This document shows positions 42,804 through 51,701 of a stretch of 64,000 bases of DNA, in pieces. The notes under the pieces were generated by a model. It searched no databases. It was not told the DNA's origin and was given only the letters and a program-made list of their open reading frames with translations. Made by a program: the position numbers and the translations under genes. Positions within the stretch are counted from its first letter, which is position 1. Each line of letters begins with the position of its first letter. Source of the DNA: G041228335 sp964580905 (lineage in GTDB: Bacteria; Pseudomonadota; Alphaproteobacteria; Puniceispirillales; UBA1172); the NCBI GenBank assembly GCA_964580905.1, contig CAZOLR010000005.1, positions 15,716 to 79,715 of the forward strand. The letters run 5' to 3'.

Positions 42804-43694
42804 ATGTTGCAGGATGTGATGAAACGACTACGGCAATGGATTGGCTGGCCCATCGAGGCGCTGCTTGTCTATACGCTGATCTTTGTTATCCGCCTGTTGC
42901 CGCCGCAACTGGCTTCGGCGCTGGGCGGGGGAATTGCCGGTTTCCTTGGTCCTGTCTCACCCTGGTCATGGCGCAGTCTTTTTAATCTGAGCTATGCCAT
43001 GCCGGAGCTGACCGTGGAGGAACGCCGGCAGATCAACCGCAGGATGTGGAACAACCTCGGCCGTGTTGTCGGCGAATTTTTCCATATCCATCAGCTGATC
43101 CACAGCAACCGCGTGATCTATGAAGGTCTTGAACATATCGAGGCAAACAAGGACAGGGGCGGGGTGCTGATCGGGGCCCATCTGGGCAACTGGGAGCTGG
43201 TGGGAACACCGCCGATGAAGCTCGGCCTGCCGGTCAGCGCGGTTTTCAGGCCGACCAACAACCCACTTGTGGCCCGCCTGCTCCGACAGCGTAACGCGAT
43301 CTATCACAAGATGTACGAAAAAGGACGCCCCGGGGCACGCGGCATCGGCGAGACGATCCGTAAGAACGCCTTTTTTGCGATACTGGTGGATCAGAAACTG
43401 CGCGAAGGCATGATGCTCGATTTCTTCGGCCAGAAAGCCTCCACCCCTGTTGCCCATGTCAAGATCGCGCTGAAAGAAAAGGCGCCGATTTATCTTGTCC
43501 GTGTGGTGCGCGAAAAAGGATGCCGGTTCCGGGTCATTGTCTCACCTTTTGAGGTCAGGCCGGATGATGATGTGGTCTCCGTCGCCAGCCGCATCAATGC
43601 CGAGATCGAAACCTGGATCAGATCCTGTCCCGAACAGTGGTTATGGCCTCATCGCCGCTGGCCTGCCAGCAAGGGCGAAAGCCCTGAGGATTAA
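42804..43694 (+). CDS. lpxL: Lipid A biosynthesis lauroyl/myristoyl-type acyltransferase
   Basis: Secondary acyltransferase of lipid A (LpxL/HtrB family), 296 residues. It has an N-terminal hydrophobic anchor (about 15-33) and the active-site H-x4-E at His126/Glu131 in G-A-H-L-G-N-W-E. F-R-P-T-N-N-P follows near 148, and the second region is G-x-G-E-T-I-R-K-N-A and L-V-D-Q-K. Which acyl chain and position it uses cannot be told from sequence; LpxL versus LpxM is not resolved. Nine bases after lpxK, so part of the same operon. Converges on xseA with ten bases between stops. Confidence 0.9.
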   Translation: MLQDVMKRLRQWIGWPIEALLVYTLIFVIRLLPPQLASALGGGIAGFLGPVSPWSWRSLFNLSYAMPELTVEERRQINRRMWNNLGRVVGEFFHIHQLIHSNRVIYEGLEHIEANKDRGGVLIGAHLGNWELVGTPPMKLGLPVSAVFRPTNNPLVARLLRQRNAIYHKMYEKGRPGARGIGETIRKNAFFAILVDQKLREGMMLDFFGQKASTPVAHVKIALKEKAPIYLVRVVREKGCRFRVIVSPFEVRPDDDVVSVASRINAEIETWIRSCPEQWLWPHRRWPASKGESPED

Positions 43695-43704
43695 AAAACC
43701 TGAT

Positions 43705-45291
43705 CTAGAAAAGATCCTGCTGGTCTTTGTCATCCCTGCCGGCCGGACGACGCGCGGGAGATTTTTTTCCTGACTTCTGCTTTTCTTCTGAAATGATCTC
43801 ACTATCGCCGAGAACAGCCTGACGCTGTCCGTCCCTGAGCCGGACGGTGATTTTCGTGCCGGTGCTGTATTGCCCGGCTGACCGCATCACCTGGGCATCA
43901 GGGCCGGTGATCAGCGCAAACCCGCGATCGAGAACTTTCTGGAAGGAGGACGCGTCCAGAAGGCGGCTTGCCTGCCCGAGACGGGTCTGTGCCCGCATCA
44001 GCGAGCCATCCACACTGGCATCGATTTTCTGGGCGGCGAGATCAAGCCTGCTCATCGCCGCCGCAAGCTGTTCTGCCGGAGCCGGAAGACGTTCAGCCAT
44101 AGAGGAAAGCTTTGCCTGAAGACGGGTGAGGCGCCGCATCAGGGCATCCATGGACCGAGAATCAAGTTCATTAAGCCGTGTTGCCGCCGATGTCATCAGA
44201 CGTTCCGGTGACAACAGCCTTTCGCCAAGAAGGTCCAGCCCCGACTTCCGCTGCGCAAGACCCGCATCCATGGCCCGGTCACCTGCCACAAGAGCCAGAT
44301 CAAGCCGCTGGCTTTTGGTTGCCAGCAGCATGTCCGGATCACCCAGGGCACGATCAAGCCCGCGCACCCTGTCACGCGCCCGTTCGATACTCTGCTCCAT
44401 GGAACGGGACAGACGTGCTTCGGTATCGCTCAGCCGGGCGCGGAGCTCAGCTGCCACCGGCGTTGCCATTTCAGCCGCGGCTGTCGGCGTCGGCGCCCGC
44501 CTGTCGGCGGCAAAATCAATCAGGGTTGTATCGGTTTCGTGGCCAACCGCCGAAATCACCGGCAGACGGCAGGCGGCAACCGCACGGACAACCGGCTCAG
44601 CGTTAAAGGCCATCAGGTCTTCGAGCGATCCGCCTCCCCGTGCGACAATCAGCAGATCCGGCACCGGTATCTCCGGGTGGGGAACATCAATCAGGTGATC
44701 AAACCCCCGGATCGCCGCCGTGATCTCCTCTTCGGCACGCGGCCCCTGAACAAGAACAGGCCAGACAAGCACCCGAAGGGGAAACCTCTCTTCAAGACGG
44801 TGAAGGATATCACGTATCACCGCGCCGGTGGGGCTGGTCACCACACCGATCACCCGCGGCATGAGGGGAACAGGTTTTTTCAGCCCTTCATCAAAAAGAC
44901 CTTCAGCGGCGAGGCGGCGGCGGCGTTCTTCCAGCTGTTTTAAAAGCGCCCCTTCACCGGCAAGTTCGATATCCTGCACGACGATCTGGTATTTCGAGCG
45001 CCCGGGATAGGTGGTCAGTTTACCGGTGACGATCACCTCAAGGCCTTCTTCGGGTTCAACCTTAAGCCGTCCTGCCATGGTTTTCCAGCAGACAGCATCC
45101 AGCGTTGCCGTATCGTCCTTCAGCGTGAAATAGACATGACCGGAAGCCGCACGCGTCGGCCGGGATATTTCAGCCCGGACACGGACATGGTCAAACACAC
45201 TTTCAATCGTCTGTTTCAGCGACCGTGACAGCTCACTCAGGGAAAAAACAGCCTGATTGTCCGGTGTGGGTGGAAGCGCGTCGTCCTGCAT
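43705..45291 (-). CDS. xseA: Exodeoxyribonuclease VII large subunit
   Basis: Single-strand exonuclease subunit, 528 residues from ATG 45291. The N-terminal OB-fold has F-S-L-S-E-L-S-R-S-L-K and G-H-V-Y-F-T-L-K-D. The catalytic region carries G-V-V-T-S-P-T-G-A-V-I-R-D-I and R-G-G-G-S-L-E-D-L with A-V-G-H-E-T-D-x-T-L-I-D-F-A-A-D. A long coiled-coil region follows and the end is D-L-F. The frame is open further to 45384, but the ATG at 45291 precedes the conserved F-S-L-S-E-L-S start by a normal distance. xseB is not in the window. Divergent from purD with 54 bases between starts. Confidence 0.95.
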   Translation of the reverse strand: MQDDALPPTPDNQAVFSLSELSRSLKQTIESVFDHVRVRAEISRPTRAASGHVYFTLKDDTATLDAVCWKTMAGRLKVEPEEGLEVIVTGKLTTYPGRSKYQIVVQDIELAGEGALLKQLEERRRRLAAEGLFDEGLKKPVPLMPRVIGVVTSPTGAVIRDILHRLEERFPLRVLVWPVLVQGPRAEEEITAAIRGFDHLIDVPHPEIPVPDLLIVARGGGSLEDLMAFNAEPVVRAVAACRLPVISAVGHETDTTLIDFAADRRAPTPTAAAEMATPVAAELRARLSDTEARLSRSMEQSIERARDRVRGLDRALGDPDMLLATKSQRLDLALVAGDRAMDAGLAQRKSGLDLLGERLLSPERLMTSAATRLNELDSRSMDALMRRLTRLQAKLSSMAERLPAPAEQLAAAMSRLDLAAQKIDASVDGSLMRAQTRLGQASRLLDASSFQKVLDRGFALITGPDAQVMRSAGQYSTGTKITVRLRDGQRQAVLGDSEIISEEKQKSGKKSPARRPAGRDDKDQQDLF

Positions 45292-45345
45292 GATATGAAG
45301 AATAGGCAATTCCAGACCAAGGTCAACGACAGGAAAGTGAAAATT

Positions 45346-46608
45346 ATGCATGTGCTTGTTATCGGCTCCGGCGGACGTGAACACGCGCTGGTGGATGCAA
45401 TCGACCGTTCCCCCCTCACCAGCCGGATCAGCGTGGCCCCGGGCAACCCCGGGATGTCAGCCATGGCACAACGGCCGGACCTTGACCCTGATGACAGCGA
45501 TGCAATCATTGCCTTTGCCCGGGCAGAATCTGTTGATCTGGTGGTTATCGGCCCTGAAGCTCCGCTGGTGGCAGGGCTTGCCGATGCGCTGAACAATGCC
45601 GGAATTAAAACCTTCGGGCCAAGCGCCGAAGCGGCACAGCTTGAGGGCTCAAAAGCATTTTCAAGAGATTTCTGTTCCCGGCATGGCATTCCCCAGCCGC
45701 GGTTTGCCCGGTTTACCGACAGCGCCGCCGCCCTCGCCTATCTTGATGAGATGTATCCGGGACAGGGTGCCGTCATCAAGGCAGACGGGCTTGCTGCAGG
45801 CAAGGGCGTGGTGGTGGCTGAAACCGGGGAGGAAGCCGAAGAAGCCGTACGGATGATGCTCGATGATGCCGGTTTCGGTGAAGCGGGACGTTCCATCCTG
45901 ATCGAAGAACGCATCACCGGCACCGAAGCCTCCCTGTTTGCCCTTGTCGATGGCAGGAATGCGGTTTTTCTTGGCAGTGCCCAGGATTACAAACGTGCCC
46001 ATGACGGGGATAAGGGGCCGAATACCGGCGGCATGGGCGCCATTTCACCCGCCCCGAAACTGACCCCTTCCCTTGAGGCAAAGGCGTGGGAGTCCATCGT
46101 TCTTCCTGTTGTCCGGGGAATGGCCGATGAAGGCCGCCCCTATCGGGGTTTCCTTTATGCCGGGCTGATGCTGACCGAACACGGCCCGCAGGTCATCGAA
46201 TTCAACTGCCGCTTTGGTGATCCGGAAGCGGAAGTCATTCTGCCCCGGCTTAAATCTGATCTGCTTTCGGCCATGCTGACGGCGATGGAAGGTGGCCTCG
46301 GCCATGCAGACCTTCGCTTTGAAGATAAAACCGCGGTCACCGTTATCATGGCTAATGGCGGCTATCCCGGCCCCTATACCAAAGGCGCAACCATCCATGG
46401 CCTTGATGCCGATGATACCCATTCGATGGTGTTTCATGCCGGAACGAATACCGGTGAGAATGGGGAAATCATCGCAGCAGGCGGGCGTGTGCTGGCGGTA
46501 ACGGGGATTGGCAAGGATGCGGCTGAAGCAAGGGAAAAAGCCTATACCCGCCTTGGCAAAATCACCTGGGACGGGGTTATGTACCGCCGTGATATTGCCG
46601 CAGACTAA
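45346..46608 (+). CDS. purD: Phosphoribosylamine-glycine ligase (GAR synthetase)
   Basis: Second step of de novo purine synthesis. The 420-residue ATP-grasp enzyme starts with M-H-V-L-V-I-G-S-G-G-R-E-H-A at ATG 45346, preceded by AGGAAA. The central part shows G-P-E-A-P-L-V-A-G-L, G-A-V-I-K-A-D-G-L-A-A-G-K-G-V-V-V and I-E-E-R-x-x-G-x-E-A-S. The metal and ATP site P-N-T-G-G-M-G-A-I-S-P and F-N-C-R-F-G-D-P-E are both present. The other purine gene in the window, purH, is at the left edge. The frame extends upstream to 45295, but those codons lie in the divergent promoter space. Confidence 0.97.
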   Translation: MHVLVIGSGGREHALVDAIDRSPLTSRISVAPGNPGMSAMAQRPDLDPDDSDAIIAFARAESVDLVVIGPEAPLVAGLADALNNAGIKTFGPSAEAAQLEGSKAFSRDFCSRHGIPQPRFARFTDSAAALAYLDEMYPGQGAVIKADGLAAGKGVVVAETGEEAEEAVRMMLDDAGFGEAGRSILIEERITGTEASLFALVDGRNAVFLGSAQDYKRAHDGDKGPNTGGMGAISPAPKLTPSLEAKAWESIVLPVVRGMADEGRPYRGFLYAGLMLTEHGPQVIEFNCRFGDPEAEVILPRLKSDLLSAMLTAMEGGLGHADLRFEDKTAVTVIMANGGYPGPYTKGATIHGLDADDTHSMVFHAGTNTGENGEIIAAGGRVLAVTGIGKDAAEAREKAYTRLGKITWDGVMYRRDIAAD

Positions 46609-47066
46609 CGTCTCTTCCGGAAAAAATCACGCAACAGGAGGGCGGACTCCTCTGCCCTGATCCCGCTGTAGATTTCCGGCTTGTGATGGCAGGTTGAATG
46701 GCTGAACACCCGGGGGCCATGGTCAACCCCGCCTGATTTGGGGTCTTCCGCCGCGTAATACAGACGCCGGAGCCTGGCCTGGGAAATTGCCCCCGCGCAC
46801 ATCGGGCAAGGTTCCAGAGTCACCCAGATATCACATTCGCTGAGCCGCGCTGAGCCCAGCCTTGCCGCCACATCACGGATGACAAGGATTTCCGCATGGG
46901 CTGTCGGGTCCTTGTCACGTTCCACCCGGTTAGCCCCGGTGCCGAGAATTTCACCATCCGGCCCGGTGATCACGGCGGCTACCGGCACCTCACCTGCCAG
47001 CGCGGCCTGACCTGCAAGTTCCAGCGCTTCTGCCATGGCTTTATCCTGATAGTGACCGGCTGTCAT
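46605..47066 (-). CDS. tadA: tRNA-specific adenosine deaminase / CMP-dCMP deaminase family
   Basis: Zinc deaminase that makes inosine at the wobble position of tRNA-Arg(ACG). The 153-residue protein has the motifs T-A-H-A-E-I (His57, proton-shuttle Glu59) and L-E-P-C-P-M-C-A-G-A (Cys87, Cys90). The C-terminal L-L-x-x-F-F-x-x-R-R is also TadA-like, and N-x-V-E at 47-50 fits the substrate loop. Size and context favour TadA over other nucleoside deaminases of the same fold. Its stop overlaps the purD stop by four bases (convergent). Divergent from rluB. Confidence 0.93.
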   Translation of the reverse strand: MTAGHYQDKAMAEALELAGQAALAGEVPVAAVITGPDGEILGTGANRVERDKDPTAHAEILVIRDVAARLGSARLSECDIWVTLEPCPMCAGAISQARLRRLYYAAEDPKSGGVDHGPRVFSHSTCHHKPEIYSGIRAEESALLLRDFFRKRR

Positions 47067-47140
47067 GCATCACCTCTTTTTGAACGAATACCATCGCATA
47101 AATTTTTCATCTGGGCTATGGTCAGGGCGGGGATATGATA

Positions 47141-48163
47141 ATGAACACTAATCTTTCAGGCAGCCGCCAACCAAAACCCAGAACATCCGGAAAGCGCGGC
47201 GGCAAACGCCCCCAGTCACCCCGATCACAGATACCGCCTTCCCTTGCACGTCTTTTCGACCAGGAAGATGCCGGCCCGCAACGTCTGGCCAAGGTGATGG
47301 CAAATGCCGGGCTGTGTTCGCGGCGGGATGCCGAGACATGGATCGCCGCCGGAAGAGTCGAGATTAATGGCGCACCGCAACTGTCGCCCGCCATAAATGT
47401 TTCAGCGGAAGATGACGTCCGGGTGGATGGCAAGCCGGTCAACGCACCGACGACGCCGCGCCTGTGGCGATATTACAAACCCCGGGGGCTGATCGTCAGC
47501 CATAGGGATGAGCAGGGACGAAAAACCATTTTTGAAAATCTGCCCGATGATCTGCCGAGGCTGATCAGTATCGGGCGTCTTGATCTTGATTCCGAAGGGC
47601 TTCTCCTGCTGACCAATAACGGTGATCTTGCCCGCCATCTTGAGCTGCCGGATACGGGATGGACACGCAAATACCGGGTCCGGGTCCGTGGTCAGGTGGA
47701 CAGTGCAAAACTTGCCTCGCTCAAGGACGGCATCACGATTGACGGGATATCTTATCGCGGGGTGCTGGCGCAACTGGACCGGCAGGCCGCAAGCAATGCC
47801 TGGCTGACGGTTGCCCTGAAAGAAGGCAAGAACAGAGAAATCCGCCGGATTATGGATCACCTCGGCTACAGCGTCAGCCGGTTGATTCGCATTTCCTATG
47901 GTCCTTTCACCCTCAACACGCTCGAAGAAGGTGATCTTGATGAAATCCGCCCGGCCATCCTCCGTGATCAGCTGGGCCTGCCGCGGATACAGGAGAGCGA
48001 AAGCAAGCCTCTATCTGCGTCCAGATCCCGGGCACCTTCGGGCCAGCCCGCCAGATCCCGGGCAAAACCTCCACGCACAAATACCCCCAAACCCCAGCAA
48101 GGAGATCGCAGCAATGCGGATCATCAGCGGAAGACGTCGCGGCGCCGTTCTGACCGCACCTGA
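47141..48163 (+). CDS. rluB: 23S rRNA pseudouridine synthase, RluB/RsuA family
   Basis: Converts a 23S rRNA uridine to pseudouridine. The protein has 340 residues from ATG 47141, which is nine bases after GGGG; ATG 47135 is too close to that ribosome-binding site. Order: a basic low-complexity N-terminus, an S4 RNA-binding domain (about 45-95; L-A-K-V-M-A-N-A-G-L-C-S-R-R-D-A-E), then the catalytic domain with G-R-L-D-L-D-S-E-G-L-L-L-L-T-N-N-G containing the catalytic aspartate. K-E-G-K-N-R-E-I-R-R-I confirms the family. A basic Ser/Arg/Pro-rich tail ends the protein. RluB versus RluE/RsuA is by resemblance only. The last 50 bases overlap rsmD. Confidence 0.9.
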   Translation: MNTNLSGSRQPKPRTSGKRGGKRPQSPRSQIPPSLARLFDQEDAGPQRLAKVMANAGLCSRRDAETWIAAGRVEINGAPQLSPAINVSAEDDVRVDGKPVNAPTTPRLWRYYKPRGLIVSHRDEQGRKTIFENLPDDLPRLISIGRLDLDSEGLLLLTNNGDLARHLELPDTGWTRKYRVRVRGQVDSAKLASLKDGITIDGISYRGVLAQLDRQAASNAWLTVALKEGKNREIRRIMDHLGYSVSRLIRISYGPFTLNTLEEGDLDEIRPAILRDQLGLPRIQESESKPLSASRSRAPSGQPARSRAKPPRTNTPKPQQGDRSNADHQRKTSRRRSDRT

Positions 48164-48695
48164 GGGCGGGGTTGTCCGCCCCACGGCAGACCGCGTGCGG
48201 GAAGGACTTTTCAGCACCTTGCTCGGCGGACGATACGGAAAGCCGCTTGATGTGCCGGTGGTCGCCGATATTTTTGCGGGTGCCGGAACCATGGGGCTTG
48301 AAGCCTGGTCACGTGGTGCAAAACAGGTCATTTTTGTGGAAAATAACGCAAGCGCGTTGGCGGCACTGGAAAAGAACATCACCAAATGTGCATCGAAAGA
48401 TGCCACGTTTATCGTCCCCCGCGACGCCACGCGGCGGTTGGCCTGGCCTGCCGCTCCGGCGGGGCTGTTATTCCTCGACCCGCCCTGGAGAACATCCGCC
48501 GACGCGCCGGACCTTGCCCGTCTGGCCCTGCAGAATTTCATCCAGCTCGGGCTGATTGCGCCATCCGCGCTGATAAGCATTGAGCATGATCACCGCTCCC
48601 CGCCTGAACTGCCTCCGGGAATATCACTGATTGAAACACGAAAATGGGGCCGGTCCGCCTGCACCATCGCCCGGTATGAAGGCCCGGGCAGTTAG
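48114..48695 (+). CDS. rsmD: 16S rRNA m2G966 methyltransferase RsmD
   Basis: SAM-dependent methyltransferase acting on G966 of 16S rRNA, 193 residues from ATG 48114. Signature elements are M-R-I-I-S-G-R-R-R-G and R-P-T-x-D-R-V-R-E-G-L-F. The SAM-binding loop is D-I-F-A-G-A-G-T-M-G-L-E-A-x-S-R-G-A, and the catalytic D-P-P-W lies near residue 123 (the family motif is DPPY). The start lies inside the 3' end of rluB, with AAGGAG at 48099-48104 nine bases ahead, so the two are translationally coupled. The stop overlaps the convergent mutL stop by four bases. Confidence 0.95.
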   Translation: MRIISGRRRGAVLTAPEGGVVRPTADRVREGLFSTLLGGRYGKPLDVPVVADIFAGAGTMGLEAWSRGAKQVIFVENNASALAALEKNITKCASKDATFIVPRDATRRLAWPAAPAGLLFLDPPWRTSADAPDLARLALQNFIQLGLIAPSALISIEHDHRSPPELPPGISLIETRKWGRSACTIARYEGPGS

Positions 48696-50554
48696 CGGCG
48701 TCGAAACAGGGTTTCAATTTCTGCCAGGGTGAGGGATATCCATGTCGGCCGACCGTGATTGCACTGCCCCGAACGAGGCGTGACTTCCATTTCCCGAAGC
48801 AGGGCATTCATCTCATCTGCGGTCAGCACCCGGCCTGCCCGCACCGAGCCATAACAGGACATGGTGGCCAGCACATGGTTGATCTTGTCTTCAAGGATGC
48901 TGCTGCTACCGAGATGCGACAGCTCTTCGGCTATATCAAGGAGCATGGGGCCAGCGCTGGCCTCACCCAGAAGCGCAGGCACTTCCCGGACCAGCACCGC
49001 GCCATCACCAAAGGCTTCGACCACAAGCCCCAGATCAGCCAGCATATCCTTATGATCAAGGATCAGGGCGGCTTCCGCCCGCCCGGGTTCGACAACTTCA
49101 GGCAAAAGAAGAAGCTGGCGGGCAATGCCCTGATCCGCCAGCGCGGCCTTCATCTTTTCAAGGACCAGCCGTTCATGCGCGGCGTGCTGATCGACAATCA
49201 CCACCCCGTCGCCGGTTTCCGCCACAATATAGGTCTTGTGCAACTGTGCCCGGGCGGCACCAAGGGGGTAGTCTTGCGGATCAGGGCCGGGCTGATCTTC
49301 GCTTCCGGAAGTCACGGCAGGACGGGCGGCCGGGGCAGCTTCCATGCCCCTGTCAAATCCGTAGGTCTGCCCTGCTTCCCTGCTTTCCGTAAGGCCCGGG
49401 GCATCCGTATTCCCCGGAACCCAGGACTGCCATGATCCGGAAGAGCCGCCGGACCGGCGGCCGCCTCCCCAGGACGGATAGGGCCGGGCTGCCCCACGGC
49501 GCAGACGATCCAGCATTTCATCGCCGCCGCTCGAGCTTGCCTGCTGGCTTGCCCCCGCAAGCGCCGCCTGCAACGCCCCGATGACCAGCCCCCGGATATG
49601 CCCCGCATCACGGAAACGGACCTCGCTCTTGGCCGGATGCACATTCACATCGACATCACACGGGGGCAGTTTCAGGAAAAGAACAACCGCCGGATGCCGG
49701 CCCCGGGGCAGGGTGTCGCCATAGGCCGCACGCACCGCCCCCAGCCACTGCCGGTCACGCACCGGACGCCCGTTCACGAAAAGATGCATGGCCGCTGTTG
49801 TCGGCCTGTTAAACGTGGGAAGACCGGCAAAGCCCTGAAGGCTGACCTCATCCCGAATGGCGTCAATCCGCACCGCTTCATCGGCAAAAAAGGCCCCCAT
49901 GATATCACGCATCCTGAGACGTGATGCTTCCGCCTGATCCGGGTTCAGCCGGGCTGGCAGATCCAGCACGGTCCGGCCGGATTCCAGCATGATGAACGTG
50001 ATATCCGGATGCGCCATGGCCAGACGTTTGATTGTATCGGTGCATTGCGCACCTTCGGCGCGGGCGGATTTGAGAAATTTCAGCCGCGCCGGTACGGACG
50101 CGAATAAATCACGGATATCGACACGCGTACCTGCGGACCGGGAGGTCGGCTCGGGGCTGAGAACATTTCCCTGATCCACCCTGATCATCCATCCCTGATC
50201 ACTGCCCCTCGCGCGGCTTGCCAGGGTCATCGTGCTGACCGAGCCGATGGAGGGCAGTGCCTCACCCCGGAAGCCGAAGAAGGCTATATTCGCAATGTCA
50301 TCTTCGGGAAGTTTGGACGTCGCGTGGCGCCGGACGGCAAGTGCCAGCGCGTCCTGATCCATGCCCATACCGTTATCATCAACGCTGATACCGTCAATCC
50401 CGCCGTTGCGCAGGTGAATTTCTATCCGGCTCGCTTCGGCGTCGATCGCGTTCTCAACAAGTTCTTTAAGTGCGCTGGCGGGCCGTTCAACCACCTCACC
50501 TGCGGCGATCTGGTTGACAATCGTATCAGGCAGGAGTCGGATCAGTGATCCCAT
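48692..50554 (-). CDS. mutL: DNA mismatch repair protein MutL
   Basis: Mismatch repair mediator, 620 residues. The N-terminal GHKL ATPase has E-L-V-E-N-A-I-D-A, D-N-G-M-G-M and T-S-K-L, with G-F-R-G-E-A-L. A Gly/Ser/Pro-rich linker (about 335-425) leads to a C-terminal dimerisation domain. That domain contains D-Q-H-A-A-H-E-R-L-V-L-E, fitting the D-Q-H-A-x2-E-x4-E nicking motif. C-N-H-G-R-P near the end matches the C-P-H-G-R-P metal site. So this MutL probably has its own endonuclease, in line with organisms that lack MutH. It follows the DUF3035 gene by three bases. Confidence 0.96.
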   Translation of the reverse strand: MGSLIRLLPDTIVNQIAAGEVVERPASALKELVENAIDAEASRIEIHLRNGGIDGISVDDNGMGMDQDALALAVRRHATSKLPEDDIANIAFFGFRGEALPSIGSVSTMTLASRARGSDQGWMIRVDQGNVLSPEPTSRSAGTRVDIRDLFASVPARLKFLKSARAEGAQCTDTIKRLAMAHPDITFIMLESGRTVLDLPARLNPDQAEASRLRMRDIMGAFFADEAVRIDAIRDEVSLQGFAGLPTFNRPTTAAMHLFVNGRPVRDRQWLGAVRAAYGDTLPRGRHPAVVLFLKLPPCDVDVNVHPAKSEVRFRDAGHIRGLVIGALQAALAGASQQASSSGGDEMLDRLRRGAARPYPSWGGGRRSGGSSGSWQSWVPGNTDAPGLTESREAGQTYGFDRGMEAAPAARPAVTSGSEDQPGPDPQDYPLGAARAQLHKTYIVAETGDGVVIVDQHAAHERLVLEKMKAALADQGIARQLLLLPEVVEPGRAEAALILDHKDMLADLGLVVEAFGDGAVLVREVPALLGEASAGPMLLDIAEELSHLGSSSILEDKINHVLATMSCYGSVRAGRVLTADEMNALLREMEVTPRSGQCNHGRPTWISLTLAEIETLFRRR

Positions 50555-50557
50555 CGT

Positions 50558-51091
50558 CTATTCAACAGCAATCGGGGTCTTCTCCACCGGATCGACCGCG
50601 AGTGTGGGGGTGGATGTCACCGATTCCCCTGCCTCAATGGCCCTGCGGATACGCTCAGCCTCCTGGGCGGCCGAAAGATTAGGGCCGACATTGGGCTGGC
50701 CCCCGAAAAGGATCTGTATGGGCAGGCGGCGGTCGAGCTGAACGCCGAGGGTTTCTTCATCTATCTTCTGGCGGATATCCGGTTCAATTTCATCGGTGCC
50801 GAAAAGAGATTCAAAGGAAGACGCATCTGTCCGGGCTGTGCTGGTGAAAACCTGATCTGTCTGGCTGATGGCGCCGCTTGCGACTGTTGGCGCGGTAGCC
50901 GCTTCCGTCTCTTCGTCACCGGGGCGGAGGGTGAAATTCGGCGGCAGTGTCAGCGGCGGGCGGACAACGACCTGAAATTCGTCAGGTGCTGTTTTGGTCT
51001 TTCCCAGCGCTTCATCAAAACTTGAGCAACCTGCCAGCATCAGGCTTACACCGAGCACTGGCATCACCAGGAATTTATGTGGCATTTTCAT
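50558..51091 (-). CDS. DUF3035 lipoprotein
   Basis: A 177-residue secreted lipoprotein. Signal peptide to residue 21 with lipobox L-A-G-C at 19-22 and Cys22 as the lipid site. The mature part has the DUF3035 core K-T-A-P-D-E-F-Q-V-V-V-R-P-P-L-T-L-P-P-N-F-x-L-R, a low-complexity Thr/Ala stretch, and a C-terminal segment with E-I-E-P-D-I-R-Q-K-I-D-E-E. Function unknown; the family is alphaproteobacterial and usually sits between lspA and mutL or an M16 peptidase, as here. LspA, encoded next to it, would process its signal peptide. The N gap lies 25 bases upstream of its start. Confidence 0.9.
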   Translation of the reverse strand: MKMPHKFLVMPVLGVSLMLAGCSSFDEALGKTKTAPDEFQVVVRPPLTLPPNFTLRPGDEETEAATAPTVASGAISQTDQVFTSTARTDASSFESLFGTDEIEPDIRQKIDEETLGVQLDRRLPIQILFGGQPNVGPNLSAAQEAERIRRAIEAGESVTSTPTLAVDPVEKTPIAVE

Positions 51092-51116
51092 CCCTTACCA
51101 TCTCCTTCACCGGTCT

Positions 51117-51216
51117 NNNNNNNNNNNNNNNNNNNNNNNNNNNNNNNNNNNNNNNNNNNNNNNNNNNNNNNNNNNNNNNNNNNNNNNNNNNNNNNNNNNN
51201 NNNNNNNNNNNNNNNN
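51117..51216. other. Assembly gap of 100 N between lspA and the DUF3035 gene
   Basis: The flanks (CTTCACCGGTCT before, CCGGATCGCTGC after) share no long repeat, unlike the gap at 38657, so real sequence is probably missing. It removes the last codons of lspA and the intergenic region. True length unknown. Confidence 0.95.
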
Positions 51217-51701
51217 CCGGATCGCTGCTGCCGGCTCTCTTTTATGCTGGCCAGCACTATAAGGCCGGCACCACAGGTGATCGCCATATCCGCTACATTA
51301 AAGGCGGGCCAGTGCCATTGGCCAGCATAAATATCAATAAAATCGACAACCTTGCCATAGAATACCCTATCAAGAGCATTTCCGAAAGCACCTCCTGCCA
51401 TGATCTGGGCGCCGAGACGGGCAAACCGCTCCCAGTGCCTGGCATAGAGAGGCAAGCCAACCCCCACCGCAAAGGCAAAACCTCCGAGCAGGAACGGCAT
51501 GTATTCCCCCATATTGCTGAGCATGCCGAAACTGATACCGGTATTCCATACCGGCACCAGATTAAGGAAAGGCAAAACCTCAATGCTCCGCGGCGGGACA
51601 AACAGAAAACTGAGGGCGAGCTGTTTTGTCAGAAGATCACATATCACCACAACCACGACAGGGACAAAGAGCCGGAGGAGGCCTTCTGTCCGCACCGGCA
51701 T
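51217..51701 (-). CDS. lspA: Lipoprotein signal peptidase, 3' end lost in the gap
   Basis: Type II signal peptidase that cleaves prolipoproteins. About 161 residues are visible from ATG 51701. Four transmembrane helices are seen. The catalytic aspartates lie in G-N-A-L-D-R and F-N-V-A-D-M-A-I, and N-x-G-x-x-F-x-x-x appears as W-N-T-G-I-S-F-G-M. The frame is still open after S-R-Q-Q-R-S at 51217, so only a few C-terminal codons are missing. The start shares one base with the ileS stop, the classical ileS-lspA coupling. Substrates in the window include the lipoproteins at 10143 and 50558. Confidence 0.95.
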
